Source of the DNA: Bacillota bacterium
GTDB lineage: Bacteria > Bacillota > Clostridia > DSM-8532
Assembly (NCBI GenBank): GCA_023410885.1
Contig: JAEYPI010000046.1
Location: 1 to 30,262 of the forward strand
DNA length: 30,262 bases
Direction: 5' to 3'
Below, in pieces: positions 6,744-15,186 of this stretch. The notes beneath the pieces are model-generated. The model was not told where the DNA came from, searched no databases, and saw nothing but the letters and a program-made list of their open reading frames with translations. Every line of letters begins with the position of its first letter. The first letter of the stretch is position 1. The position numbers were made by a program, and so were the translations under genes.

Positions 6744-8501
6744 ATGAGAAAAGCACTTAAGTTATACGATGTGCGTAAAATCAGTGATCTTCGAGACATG
6801 GTTCAACAAAGCGCTGATATTTATGGTGATTTAGACGCTTTTCTAGTAAAGGATACCATAACAGGAAAGTTAAAAAGCATTTCCTTTCGTCAGTTTCAGA
6901 ATGAAATCAACTACCTGGGCTCAGCCCTGTGCAATTTAGGCCTTAAGGGTGGTAATATTGCCATTCTAAGCGGAAACCGCTATGAATGGTGCCTCTCTTA
7001 TCTGGCGGTAGTCAATGGTACCGGTGTGGTGGTCCCCTTGGATAAGGAGCTTCCTGAGCATGAGCTGCATAGTTTGCTTGAACGAAGTGATGCTTGTACC
7101 GTTCTTTGTTCCGGCGATTATGTTGATACTTTGGCCCAAAGCCAATTGACCCTCCCCCATCTTAAACAGATCATATCCTTTGATCTTGAAAAAAGCGAAA
7201 ATGGTGTTCTTTCCTTCAGTGAATTACTTCAAACGGGAAAAACCCTGGTGGACAGAAAGAAAAGTACCTTTCTTCAGACCCCCCTTGATCGCGAAGGAAT
7301 GAATATGTTGATTTTTACCTCGGGAACCACCGATCAGAGCAAAGGCGTCATGCTGAGCCACAAAAATATTGTCTCCGATATCATGGCGGTTTCCCAATTG
7401 CTATATGCGGATAATAACGACCTCATTATGTCAATTCTGCCCCTTCATCATACCTATGAATGCACGGCAGGCTTTTTAACCATGGTCTACCTAGGTGTTA
7501 CCATTTGCTTCTGTGAAGGTTTGCGGCATATCAATAAAAATCTTCAGGAATATAAGCCCACCATGATGATGAGTGTTCCCCTCATTCTTGAAAACGTCTA
7601 TTCCAAGGTTATCAAAAAGGCTCAGAAGGAGAATCGCTATGGTGCTGTTAAATTTGGCATCTTTGTCGCCGGAATCCTAATGAAGCTCAAAATCGATATC
7701 AGACGTCAGATTTTCAACGAAGTGCTGGATAATTTAGGAGGTAATCTCCGTATGATTATTTCAGGGGCAGCCGCCCTCAACCCAAAGGCTGCAAAGGCCC
7801 TTCGTGCCATGGGCTTTAATATCATGCAAGGCTATGGCCTTACTGAATGCTCTCCCATTGTGGCAGTTAACCGTTTGGATTACTTCCGGGATGAGTCGGC
7901 GGGCTTACCTGTTTCAGGAATTGAAGTGGCCATAGAAAACCCCGGATCGGATGGTATAGGGGAAATCAAGGTAAAAGGCCCTATCACTATGCTGGGCTAT
8001 TATAAGAATCCTGAAGCCACCAAAGCGGTTCTTCGGGATGGCTGGCTATATACCGGCGATAATGGATATATTGATAAGAAAGGCTTTCTCCATATCTCGG
8101 GGCGTCAAAAGAATGTCATTGTCACCAAGAATGGTAAGAACATCTTCCCAGAGGATGTAGAGCTCTATCTCAATAAAAGCGAGTACATTAAAGAGTCCCT
8201 TGTTTATGGTGTAGACGGTGACGAAGAGGATACCATCGTCTGTGCCAAGATTGTGCCCAATATGGAGGTCATCGTCGAAAAATACGGCCAGGTTCCTGTT
8301 CCGGATGAGCTTTATAAGCTCATTAAGCAGGAGGTTTTAAAGGTTAATAAAAAGCTATCATCCTATAAAAAGATCAAACATTTTGAAATTCGTGAAGGAG
8401 AATTTGAGAAAACCACAACAAAGAAAATTAAGCGCCAGGTAGAGCTGGTTTCCCTCAAGACATTGAGCGATATGTTTAGGGTGTTTAGTAGAGATGCGTG
8501 A
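6744..8501 (+). CDS. AMP-forming long-chain acyl-CoA synthetase
   Basis: The 585-residue ANL-family adenylating enzyme activates a fatty acid with ATP and joins it to CoA. It shows the nucleotide loop IFTSGTTDQSKGVMLSHKN, the adenine-binding QGYGLTECSPIVA, the YTGDNGYIDKKGFLHISGR hinge and a C-terminal lysine region (FEKTTTKKIKR). Start: the frame opens at 6714, but that ATG has no ribosome site; the ATG at 6744 has AGGAG 8 nt upstream and is used here. A strong promoter precedes it. The last four residues (SRDA) and the TGA stop are encoded by the first hairpin of the tandem repeat array, so the native end of the gene has been replaced or overrun by the repeat. The chain length of the substrate cannot be read from the sequence. 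Confidence 0.9.
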   Translation: MRKALKLYDVRKISDLRDMVQQSADIYGDLDAFLVKDTITGKLKSISFRQFQNEINYLGSALCNLGLKGGNIAILSGNRYEWCLSYLAVVNGTGVVVPLDKELPEHELHSLLERSDACTVLCSGDYVDTLAQSQLTLPHLKQIISFDLEKSENGVLSFSELLQTGKTLVDRKKSTFLQTPLDREGMNMLIFTSGTTDQSKGVMLSHKNIVSDIMAVSQLLYADNNDLIMSILPLHHTYECTAGFLTMVYLGVTICFCEGLRHINKNLQEYKPTMMMSVPLILENVYSKVIKKAQKENRYGAVKFGIFVAGILMKLKIDIRRQIFNEVLDNLGGNLRMIISGAAALNPKAAKALRAMGFNIMQGYGLTECSPIVAVNRLDYFRDESAGLPVSGIEVAIENPGSDGIGEIKVKGPITMLGYYKNPEATKAVLRDGWLYTGDNGYIDKKGFLHISGRQKNVIVTKNGKNIFPEDVELYLNKSEYIKESLVYGVDGDEEDTIVCAKIVPNMEVIVEKYGQVPVPDELYKLIKQEVLKVNKKLSSYKKIKHFEIREGEFEKTTTKKIKRQVELVSLKTLSDMFRVFSRDA

Positions 8502-8600
8502 AACGCATAACAAACCTCGACCCGTTATAGAGATGCGTGAAACGCATAACAAGCCTCGACCCGTTATAGAGATGCGTGAAACTCATAACAAGCCTCGACC
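8489..8600 (+). repeat. Three tandem hairpin-tail repeats, 39-bp period
   Basis: Units start at 8489, 8528 and 8567. Each has TAGAG, a 6-bp stem ATGCGT/ACGCAT with loop GAA, and the tail AACAAGCCTCGACCCGTTA. Unit 1 differs by one tail base. Unit 3 has one stem base changed (ACTCAT), which breaks a pair, and its tail is cut off after CTCGACC. The array bridges the end of the acyl-CoA synthetase gene, whose stop codon it supplies, and the region just before the PHP gene. The T-run of an intrinsic terminator is absent. Confidence 0.9.
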
Positions 8601-8635
8601 GAATAAGCGAAGACCGTAATTCAAAAGGAGTTTTT

Positions 8636-9466
8636 ATGTTTAGAAGTTCATTCCATATTCATAGTAACTTTGACCACGGAATGGGAGACCTGGAATCCTA
8701 TATAAAATCAGCTTTAGAAAAGAATTTTAAGGTGTTTGGTTTTTCTGCCCATGCCCCGGTCAACTTCGACAGTGACTGGAATATGAAGCAGGATGACTTC
8801 TTAGTGTATATCGAAACCACCAAAGCCCTTAAAGAAAAATACAAGGACGCCATTGAAATATATACGGGTCTGGAAACAGACTACTACGCTGGCTGTACCG
8901 ATTGGCGCAAAAAGAAGGGGATCGATTATACCATTGGTTCGGTTCACTTCTTAAAAAACGAAGAAACAGGCCGCTTAATGCCCATGGATGGGAGCCGTCA
9001 GGAATTTGAGGAATCCCTTAAAGAAGGCTTTGGCGGAGATATTCAAGCACTTTATAAGGCTTACTACAGCCAGGTACGGGATATGCTTTTAAAGATGCCC
9101 CCCAATATAGTGGCCCATTTGGATGTTATAGGAAAGAACAATACGGATAATATTTATTTCGATGAAGAGGATGAAGAATACCGGGATGAGGTCAGCAAGA
9201 CATTGGATATTATCTCCCTCACCCATACCATTGTGGAAGTTAACACGGGAGGGATTGCTCGCGGCTATGTGAAGGAGCCCTATCCCAGTAAGTGGATTCT
9301 TCAGGCCTGCCATGAGATGGATATCCCCATTATGGTTAATTCTGACGCTCATCATCCGGACACTATTGATTATGATTATGATGAAACCTATGCACTATTA
9401 AAAAGCATCGGATTCCGCCAACAACGTGTTCTATTTGGAGATGAATGGCGAGATGTCAGTTTATGA
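8636..9466 (+). CDS. PHP-domain phosphoesterase, histidinol-phosphatase-like
   Basis: The 276-residue PHP-family metal phosphoesterase most resembles HisJ/HisK histidinol phosphatases. Metal-ligand motifs are FHIHSNFDHG (His7 and His9), FSAHAPVN, GLETDYYAG, TIGSVHFL, AHLDVIG and NSDAHHPD. Start: the frame continues upstream through the repeat array to a GTG at 8576, but the ATG at 8636 has AAGGAG 7-8 nt upstream and starts at the conserved first strand. No histidine genes are nearby, so the substrate may be another phosphomonoester; histidinol phosphatase is the closest known function. The gene is close to the glycosyltransferase gene (27 nt) and may be cotranscribed with it. Confidence 0.85.
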   Translation: MFRSSFHIHSNFDHGMGDLESYIKSALEKNFKVFGFSAHAPVNFDSDWNMKQDDFLVYIETTKALKEKYKDAIEIYTGLETDYYAGCTDWRKKKGIDYTIGSVHFLKNEETGRLMPMDGSRQEFEESLKEGFGGDIQALYKAYYSQVRDMLLKMPPNIVAHLDVIGKNNTDNIYFDEEDEEYRDEVSKTLDIISLTHTIVEVNTGGIARGYVKEPYPSKWILQACHEMDIPIMVNSDAHHPDTIDYDYDETYALLKSIGFRQQRVLFGDEWRDVSL

Positions 9467-9493
9467 TATGCTCAAGCATGAAAGGAAAACGAA

Positions 9494-11734
9494 ATGAAAG
9501 TAATTCATCTTATTGGTGGCGGGGATGAGGGTGGCGCCAAGAGCCATGTTCTTCAGTTGGTGAGAGAACTGGGAAAGCATATTGATGTTACTCTGGTCAG
9601 CTTCAGAAAAGGTCCGTTTCATGATGATGCCGCGGCTATGGGAATTGATGCACGCATCGTAAAAACGGGCAATATAATCTTCGATCTTCGCAAAACACTG
9701 CAGCTGGTAAAATCAGGGCAGTATGACATTATCCATGCCCATGGCGCCAAGGCCAACATGATGGCATCCATCATTAAGCGTATGACGGGGATCCCCGTTG
9801 TGACAACCGTCCACAGCGACTATAGACTGGACTATATGCACAGCCTTTTAAAGCGATTTTCCTTTGGCGTCATCAATCGGATATCCTTAAGACGCATCAA
9901 TTATCACGTCAGCGTATCCAACAATTTCAAGGAAATGCTCATTGAGCGAGGCTTTAATCCGCAGCGCATTTATTCGGTTTATAACGGTATTCCGTTTGAC
10001 AATGTAATAGAGCCTTGTTCGCGGGAAGCGTTCTTTCGGCGTTTCAAGATTCCTTTTCCTGAGGATTGTGTGCTCATAGGCATTATGGCCAGGCTTCATC
10101 CCGTAAAGGATCATGAAACCTTCTTGAAGGCTGCCGCAGAAGTTGTTAAAGCCAATCCCAAAGCTCGTTTTCTCATAAGCGGTCCTGGTGATGAGCTCAT
10201 GCCTCATCTCAAGCAGTTTGCTAATAAGCTTGGCTTGACACCTTATGTCTATTTCACCGGCATGGTTGATCGTCCTTTCGACTTCTTCCAGAGTATTGAT
10301 ATCAACGTACTCACCTCTATCAGCGAAAGCTTCCCCTATGTCATTTTAGAGGCAGCCCGTCTTGGAAAGGTCACGGTAAGCACCCGTGTGGGAGGTTTGG
10401 GCGATCTCATTGAGTCGGGTGTAAATGGCTATTTGGTGGAACCCCGGGATTGGCGCAAATTAGGATTGCATCTCGCAGAGCTGTCCTTGAACAAGGAAAA
10501 GCGTGAACAAATGGGAGGCCTGTTAAGAGAGAAAGCCGAGCGAGAATTTTCCTTGAAGAACATGTGCCAGACTCAGCTTACTATTTATGAGACCATTTTG
10601 AAAACCGAAGAAATGGTCAAGATAGACGGCAAGCAATATGATATTGCGATTTTAGGCTATTACGGCTACAAAAACAGCGGGGATGAAGCCATTCTGAGCT
10701 CAACACTTGATGCCTTACGGAAGCTCGATTCTGAAATAACCATTCTTGTATTATCCAAAGATCCCCGGGAAACCAAAAGACTATACCAGGTGGATTCTAT
10801 CAATCGCTTTAATCTCCTAAAGGTTAGGGGGCGGCTCAAGAAAACCCGCCTCTTCCTGGCAGGCGGAGGAAGCCTGATCCAAGATAATACCAGCACCCGA
10901 TCGATCCTTTATTATCTGACCGTTTTAAAAACGGCTAAAAGGGCCGGTACCAAGGTTATGCTCTTCGCCAATGGCATTGGCCCCATTAAAAGAGCGATTA
11001 ATCGCCACTGTGCCGGTAGAACACTTAACGGCCTGGATGCCATCAGCTTGCGGGACTCCGAGTCCTATCAAGAAATCAAGGCCTTGGGAATCAGCAAGCC
11101 CAATATTTATGTAACCTCCGACCCGGCCATTCTCATGGAGCCTTCGGATAAGGCCTGCCTCAATGACCTTATGGCCAAGGAAAGAATACCTCAGGATAAG
11201 TCCCTCGTTGGTTTTTCCATACGTAAATGGGCTGACTCCAACTATTTGGACCAGATTGCAAAAATTGCGGATTATTGCGTTGAACATTATGGTTTGCATC
11301 CTGTTTTTATGCCCATGCAATACCCGTCAGATTATGAGATCTCTCAATCCATCAGAGCGCGCATGGAAAACTCAGCTTCCGTTATCGAGGGCATGTACCG
11401 CCCCGAGGTTATGCTGGGTTTTACAGGACGGCTTGAGCTTTTAGTCGGGATGCGTCTCCACTCCCTTATCTACGCTGCAAGTCAGGGTATTCCTTTAACC
11501 GGCTTGGTTTACGAACCCAAGGTTGGGGCCTTCCTCAAGGAAATAGGACAACCCTCAGCCGGTCATTTAGAGAAACTGGAAAGCGATCAGGTTTGTCGTG
11601 TTTTGGATGAGGTATGGGAAAATAGAGAAAAGATCAGAGAGCAGCTCCGCGAATCCAAGAAACGGCTGGTCTATATGGCAAAGAGCAATATTGAAATCGC
11701 CTATCGTATGTTAAAATCGAATACTGATGAATAG
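9494..11734 (+). CDS. csaB: Glycosyltransferase (GT4) fused to CsaB polysaccharide pyruvyl transferase
   Basis: The 746-residue two-domain enzyme contains, in residues about 1-370, a GT-B glycosyltransferase of family 4: N-terminal HLIGGGDEGGAKSHV, a Rossmann-like IMARLHPVKDHETFL, and the donor-binding ExxxxxxxE motif in SISESFPYVILEA. Residues from about 380 are a polysaccharide pyruvyl transferase of the CsaB type: GYYGYKNSGDEAIL, FLAGGGSLIQD, ANGIGPI, RDSESYQEI and LLVGMRLHSLIYAA. CsaB adds pyruvate to the secondary wall polymer that SLH domains bind. The two are normally separate proteins; here they form one continuous frame, with the junction near residue 374. AAAGGA precedes the ATG. 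The TagA-like gene follows after 30 nt, so the pair probably builds one surface polymer. Confidence 0.88.
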   Translation: MKVIHLIGGGDEGGAKSHVLQLVRELGKHIDVTLVSFRKGPFHDDAAAMGIDARIVKTGNIIFDLRKTLQLVKSGQYDIIHAHGAKANMMASIIKRMTGIPVVTTVHSDYRLDYMHSLLKRFSFGVINRISLRRINYHVSVSNNFKEMLIERGFNPQRIYSVYNGIPFDNVIEPCSREAFFRRFKIPFPEDCVLIGIMARLHPVKDHETFLKAAAEVVKANPKARFLISGPGDELMPHLKQFANKLGLTPYVYFTGMVDRPFDFFQSIDINVLTSISESFPYVILEAARLGKVTVSTRVGGLGDLIESGVNGYLVEPRDWRKLGLHLAELSLNKEKREQMGGLLREKAEREFSLKNMCQTQLTIYETILKTEEMVKIDGKQYDIAILGYYGYKNSGDEAILSSTLDALRKLDSEITILVLSKDPRETKRLYQVDSINRFNLLKVRGRLKKTRLFLAGGGSLIQDNTSTRSILYYLTVLKTAKRAGTKVMLFANGIGPIKRAINRHCAGRTLNGLDAISLRDSESYQEIKALGISKPNIYVTSDPAILMEPSDKACLNDLMAKERIPQDKSLVGFSIRKWADSNYLDQIAKIADYCVEHYGLHPVFMPMQYPSDYEISQSIRARMENSASVIEGMYRPEVMLGFTGRLELLVGMRLHSLIYAASQGIPLTGLVYEPKVGAFLKEIGQPSAGHLEKLESDQVCRVLDEVWENREKIREQLRESKKRLVYMAKSNIEIAYRMLKSNTDE

Positions 11735-11764
11735 GACAACAGGGTTGACGAAAGGAGACGGAAT

Positions 11765-12499
11765 ATGCCTGAAAAAATAGATATACACGGTGTCCAGGTT
11801 GATAATGTCACCATGGACGAAGCGCTGGATCGTGTTATGGAGATGCTAAAAGAAAAAAAGGCCCATAAAATTTATACGCCCAACTCGGAAATCATTATGC
11901 AGGCCCAACGGGATGTTGCGCTCAAACAGTTATTAAATGAGGCCGACCTTTTAGTGGCGGACGGAGCCGGCGTCGTTCTCGCTTCCCGGATACTGGGCCG
12001 TAAAGTAAAGCAGAAGGTTTCAGGTGTTGATTTGATAAGACGCATTTTTATGAATACCGACAGGCGTGCCACCAGCTTCTTTATCTTTGGCGGCAAACCC
12101 GGTGTTGCAGAGCAAGCCTCCATCAACATCCTTTCCGAATTTCCCAGAGCCAATATTTCGGGTTTTCGCAATGGTTATTTCAACGACAGTGATATCCCCG
12201 GCATAATCAACCAGATTAATGCCGCAAAAGCCGAGATCCTTTTAGTGGGATTAGGTGCGCCCAAGCAGGAACATTGGATTCATGAGCATGTCCATGAGCT
12301 TAATTGTAAGGTCATTATGGGTATTGGCGGCTCCATTGATGTCTTTGCAGGCACAGCAAGCCTTGCTCCGGAATTTATGAGAAAGACCGGCTTTGAATGG
12401 TTGTATAGGCTTGTAAAAGAACCTTCCCGCTATAAGCGCATGATGGACTTGCCCCGCTTTATGCTTCTTACACTTAAGACTCGCTTTATAAGGCCCTAG
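11765..12499 (+). CDS. WecB/TagA/CpsF-family glycosyltransferase
   Basis: The 244-residue GT26-family enzyme transfers N-acetylmannosamine or a similar sugar to a lipid-linked precursor in teichoic-acid-like or capsule polymer synthesis. Visible motifs are YTPNSEIIMQAQRD, ADLLVADGAGVVLASR, FIFGGKPGVAEQA, LVGLGAPKQEHWI and the C-terminal GFEWLYRLVKEPSRYKRM. AGGAG precedes the ATG. Placed just after the GT4-CsaB fusion, it probably makes the linkage or backbone of the same pyruvylated wall polymer. Its TAG stop forms the first bases of a hairpin-tail repeat unit. Confidence 0.92.
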   Translation: MPEKIDIHGVQVDNVTMDEALDRVMEMLKEKKAHKIYTPNSEIIMQAQRDVALKQLLNEADLLVADGAGVVLASRILGRKVKQKVSGVDLIRRIFMNTDRRATSFFIFGGKPGVAEQASINILSEFPRANISGFRNGYFNDSDIPGIINQINAAKAEILLVGLGAPKQEHWIHEHVHELNCKVIMGIGGSIDVFAGTASLAPEFMRKTGFEWLYRLVKEPSRYKRMMDLPRFMLLTLKTRFIRP

Positions 12500-12540
12500 A
12501 GTGCAGCCGGAAGGACTGCACAGCAAGCCTCGACCCATAA
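12497..12540 (+). repeat. Single hairpin-tail repeat between convergent genes
   Basis: TAGAG is followed by the stem GTGCAGCC/GGACTGCAC (one bulged A) with a GGAA tetraloop, then the tail AGCAAGCCTCGACCCATAA. TAG is the stop codon of the TagA-like gene. The opposing FAD-oxidoreductase gene ends 10 nt beyond the unit, so the repeat fills the convergent gap and its hairpin could act on both transcripts, but there is no T run. Confidence 0.85.
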
Positions 12541-12549
12541 ATGGTTCAT

Positions 12550-14397
12550 TTAGGACTTCATGACCTTGATCAGTTCAACAGCCAATCCAAGGACCACATC
12601 CATGGTCACAGTCCCTTGGGGTGTTAATCGCTCTATCAGGGTCTCGGGCAGAAGGTCCTCGGCCTTAAGGGTTTCAAGCGCTTTTCCTTGTTGATAGGGT
12701 ACGGATAGCGTCTCAAGCACCATGGCGGCGGCTGTCTCCCCTAAAAGCTCCGTCTTCACTTCATAGGCTTTAAGGGCTTGATCAAGGTTCAGATGATAGG
12801 AATCGGGAGCCATCTTGAGAATCATATTCTTGATGAGAACGGCCATAACGTCCTGGCTGGTTCTATAGTCCAGCCTGAAGTTATTGTCCGTCCCACCTGC
12901 GATAAGACCGTATTCCCCAAGAATTTTCACATAGGGATAGGCCCAGTGGTCCATAAGCTTATCGTTGGTACCGGGAATAAAATGACTTTCTGAAAAGTCA
13001 GAGAGTTCGATTCCCGCTTTTTTTATATAGGCTTTTAATGCCTTCTGCTGTTCATTGGTCAGCTTGAGCATATCGGCAGGCGATAAGCCATTAATAAAGC
13101 TATAGGCGGAAATAAGCCCTGCAGACTCGCCAATGGTCATTTGAGTGGGTAGGGTGCCGGCGCTGGTTGCCGCAAGAGAAGTGTACGAGCCCTTGGCCCC
13201 TATCATTAAAACATTATCAAGATTGGATGGAATGAGACACTCCAAAGGTATTGCGTATACGATGGGTTTGGTCACAATATACTCAACAATTTGATCGACG
13301 TATTTACCTGCATCCACAGGTGCGGCACTCAAAGCGACTTTATTAGGGAAGTCCTTGTTATCGAGAATATCGGATACTGTCAATCGATAGTGCCCTTCAA
13401 AATGTCGATACTCCGGTATAAAAAAACCTTGAGGGCTCTCTTTATATTCGCAGTCCTTGAAAGCAACCAAAACCGTTTTTATAAAAGCAGTCAGCATCCT
13501 GGCTTCTTCCTCTGCCGCCTTAAAGGCCTCCGTCATGGCCTGTTCATCCTCAACATCAACCCCGTAGACCTTAAGCCCCGTAATGACTACATCATTGTCA
13601 TTCTGGATGACAAAAGAGGGGGAAATGAGCTTGGTATCTGCGTTGATTTTCTCATAGGATTTAAGGGCGAGTTGGAATGCATCAAAAAGGTCGGTTGTCT
13701 TCCGGCTCTTTTTTAAAGCCCCTACATCAACACCGGTTACACGGAAATTAAACTCCAGCGGTGCGTAATAACCGGGAAGGCCCAGGTCTTTTGATCCCTT
13801 AAAATAGGGTGTCTTGCACAAAACAAGAAGCTTTCCATCCTGAGTCGCGTCAATAAAATTATGCCCTTGATAGTATTGATTCCCGTCATTCTGTTGAACC
13901 AGAATCCCTTTTAGAACATCTTCATCAAGCTCGGCTTCCAGTAGCATGCCGCCATAGACAATATCCAGGTTTTTTTCATGCTCCACCAGCTTCCGGATAC
14001 TTTCTTCATATTCCTCAGCATTAAAACCTATTGTAAATTTTCCAAAAATCTCTTCATAAATGCCCTTATTAAGCATGACCGTCTTCTTCGTAATAAAGCC
14101 CGGCTTAACGTCCATGTGCGCAATCATGCTCTGCTTAAGATAGCTACCCAGATCTTCATCCTCGGTAATCAGCAAGGTTTTTAAACCAGCCCTTGCTGCG
14201 GCCAAAGCTGAGGCGATGCCTTCCGGCTCCGACCCGATAACAATGGTGGCATACTCATTTTTTTCGAAATTACCCTGCTGAACCTTTATCTGCCTTTCCT
14301 GAGTTCCCAAAAAGATAGGCTTCAACCCAAACCAAAAGGTAACAAAAATCAGCAAAGCTACAATAATAATTTTAATTAAGCGTTCTCGTTTCATCAT
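12550..14397 (-). CDS. Membrane-anchored FAD-dependent oxidoreductase with SLH-like segment
   Basis: The 615-residue protein has an N-terminal signal or anchor helix (residues 8-27), then an FAD/NAD Rossmann fold (TIVIGSEPEGIASALAAARAG, residues about 51-71) and a further typical motif (NVLMIGAKGSYTSLAATSAG) of the FAD-dependent oxidoreductase family PF12831. Residues about 480-523 resemble an SLH domain: DHWAYPYVKILGEYGLIAGG, FRLDY, and TSQDVMAVLI in place of the canonical ITRAE block. A weaker second copy may lie at the C-terminus (TPQGTVTMDVVLGLAVELI). SLH domains bind pyruvylated wall polymer, which the convergent GT4-CsaB gene would make, so the protein probably acts outside the cell. 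Extracellular FAD enzymes of this sort have unknown substrates. AGGA precedes the double ATG. Confidence 0.75.
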   Translation of the reverse strand: MMKRERLIKIIIVALLIFVTFWFGLKPIFLGTQERQIKVQQGNFEKNEYATIVIGSEPEGIASALAAARAGLKTLLITEDEDLGSYLKQSMIAHMDVKPGFITKKTVMLNKGIYEEIFGKFTIGFNAEEYEESIRKLVEHEKNLDIVYGGMLLEAELDEDVLKGILVQQNDGNQYYQGHNFIDATQDGKLLVLCKTPYFKGSKDLGLPGYYAPLEFNFRVTGVDVGALKKSRKTTDLFDAFQLALKSYEKINADTKLISPSFVIQNDNDVVITGLKVYGVDVEDEQAMTEAFKAAEEEARMLTAFIKTVLVAFKDCEYKESPQGFFIPEYRHFEGHYRLTVSDILDNKDFPNKVALSAAPVDAGKYVDQIVEYIVTKPIVYAIPLECLIPSNLDNVLMIGAKGSYTSLAATSAGTLPTQMTIGESAGLISAYSFINGLSPADMLKLTNEQQKALKAYIKKAGIELSDFSESHFIPGTNDKLMDHWAYPYVKILGEYGLIAGGTDNNFRLDYRTSQDVMAVLIKNMILKMAPDSYHLNLDQALKAYEVKTELLGETAAAMVLETLSVPYQQGKALETLKAEDLLPETLIERLTPQGTVTMDVVLGLAVELIKVMKS

Positions 14398-14500
14398 ATT
14401 CCTATTTCTTCAGCCCCTTCTGATCACTCTTATTCATAACCTATAGCCATCGACCCGAAAAAATGATAATTTAGGGCTCCATAGTATTTATCGTATAAAA

Positions 14501-14551
14501 TAAGAAAAAAAGAAAGAGGTGTATTCAAAACTTTTGTTTTAAATACACCTC
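14501..14551 (-). terminator. Strong intrinsic terminator after the secreted-protein gene
   Basis: On the minus strand the stem GAGGTGTATT...AATACACCTC is extended by TAAAAC/GTTTTG across a U-G pair, with an AAAA loop. A T-rich tract (TTTCTTTTTTTC) follows. It ends transcription of the gene at 14569-15150. Confidence 0.85.
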
Positions 14552-14568
14552 GCACTGTTTTTCAAGCA

Positions 14569-15150
14569 TTACTGAATTGTGTATGCACCGCGAATGAGCA
14601 GAAACGAATTAGATTTAATTAGCAAGCCACGTCCATCGGTTCTTGCGGATATCAGGAGATGTTGAACAGGAACATTGGCCCCATCATTTAAATCAAGACC
14701 CGAGCTGGCATCCACAATAACCCCGTTGACACCCTTTATGGCCGTTGCCTTACCGCTTCTTAAAAGAGCCTCACTGCCTCCAGAGAGGATGATTTTTTGC
14801 CCAGTTTTTGCTTCAACGACCGTATAACCGCTTTCCAAGCTGGCGACTCGAGCTTTTAATGTCTCAATCTCTGTCAATGCATCGATGATAAACTTTGTCA
14901 GATCCCCTACGTCCGTCTGAAGCTGTGCAACCGCTGCTGAATCCACTGTGCCTGTGCCGGTTCCGGTTGTTCCGGAGCCGATTTGGGCAGTCAACTTAGT
15001 AATTTGTTGGTCCACATAGCTTTTGGTGACGAGAGGATCGGAATCACTTCCCGGCTGTCCCGCTCCTGATGCTGATGAAACGACGAGAACAATACAAGAT
15101 AATAGGACACAAACCATCAACACTAACTTGCTTTTTCTTTTGAATATCAT
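14569..15150 (-). CDS. Secreted protein of unknown function with coiled-coil segment
   Basis: A 193-residue exported protein. A signal peptide spans residues 1-30 (a basic start, then VLMVCVLLSCIVLVVSSASGA). A flexible Gly/Thr-rich stretch (GSGTTGTGTGTV) and a helical segment with heptad-like spacing (IETLKARVASLES) follow. The C-terminal half has the motif GQKIILSGGSEALLRSGKAT and ends HLLISARTDGRG...SFLLIRGAY. I recall this C-terminal pattern from clostridial secreted proteins of unknown function but cannot name a family. AGGAGG precedes the ATG, and its bases lie in a 5-bp hairpin (15158-15170). It follows mazF by 36 nt and ends at a strong terminator. Confidence 0.7.
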   Translation of the reverse strand: MIFKRKSKLVLMVCVLLSCIVLVVSSASGAGQPGSDSDPLVTKSYVDQQITKLTAQIGSGTTGTGTGTVDSAAVAQLQTDVGDLTKFIIDALTEIETLKARVASLESGYTVVEAKTGQKIILSGGSEALLRSGKATAIKGVNGVIVDASSGLDLNDGANVPVQHLLISARTDGRGLLIKSNSFLLIRGAYTIQ

Positions 15151-15157
15151 TTTGTTT

Positions 15158-15170
15158 CCTCCTTGGGAGG
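15158..15170 (-). promoter_or_regulatory. Hairpin covering the Shine-Dalgarno sequence
   Basis: On the minus strand CCTCC-CAA-GGAGG forms a perfect 5-bp hairpin in which GGAGG is the ribosome binding site of the secreted-protein gene. If formed in the mRNA it would reduce translation unless coupled to upstream translation or melted. It is short and could be incidental. Confidence 0.4.
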
Positions 15171-15186
15171 CGCTTACATAAGCTTT

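Noticed and set aside
8489..8600. CRISPR-like array of palindromic repeats
   Set aside because: Units are directly adjacent, with no unique spacers, and no cas genes are present. The other loci have only 1-3 units.
8576..8635. Upstream GTG start of the PHP protein inside the repeat array
   Set aside because: It would add 20 residues encoded mostly by repeat sequence, has no ribosome site, and the ATG at 8636 has a good one.
12497..12540. Hairpin repeats as ordinary intrinsic terminators
   Set aside because: No T-run follows the stems. The conserved tail is GC-containing and constant, one array is inside a coding region and another lies directly before a start codon.
13291..13716. Long open frames opposite the FAD oxidoreductase, acyl-CoA synthetase and other genes
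   Set aside because: They overlap well-supported genes on the other strand, lack ribosome sites and show no recognisable domain; treated as shadows.
14436..14458. Another copy of the hairpin-tail repeat (CATAAC, then ATCGACCCG)
   Set aside because: Only short pieces match, there is no stem and no 5' box. Too weak to list.
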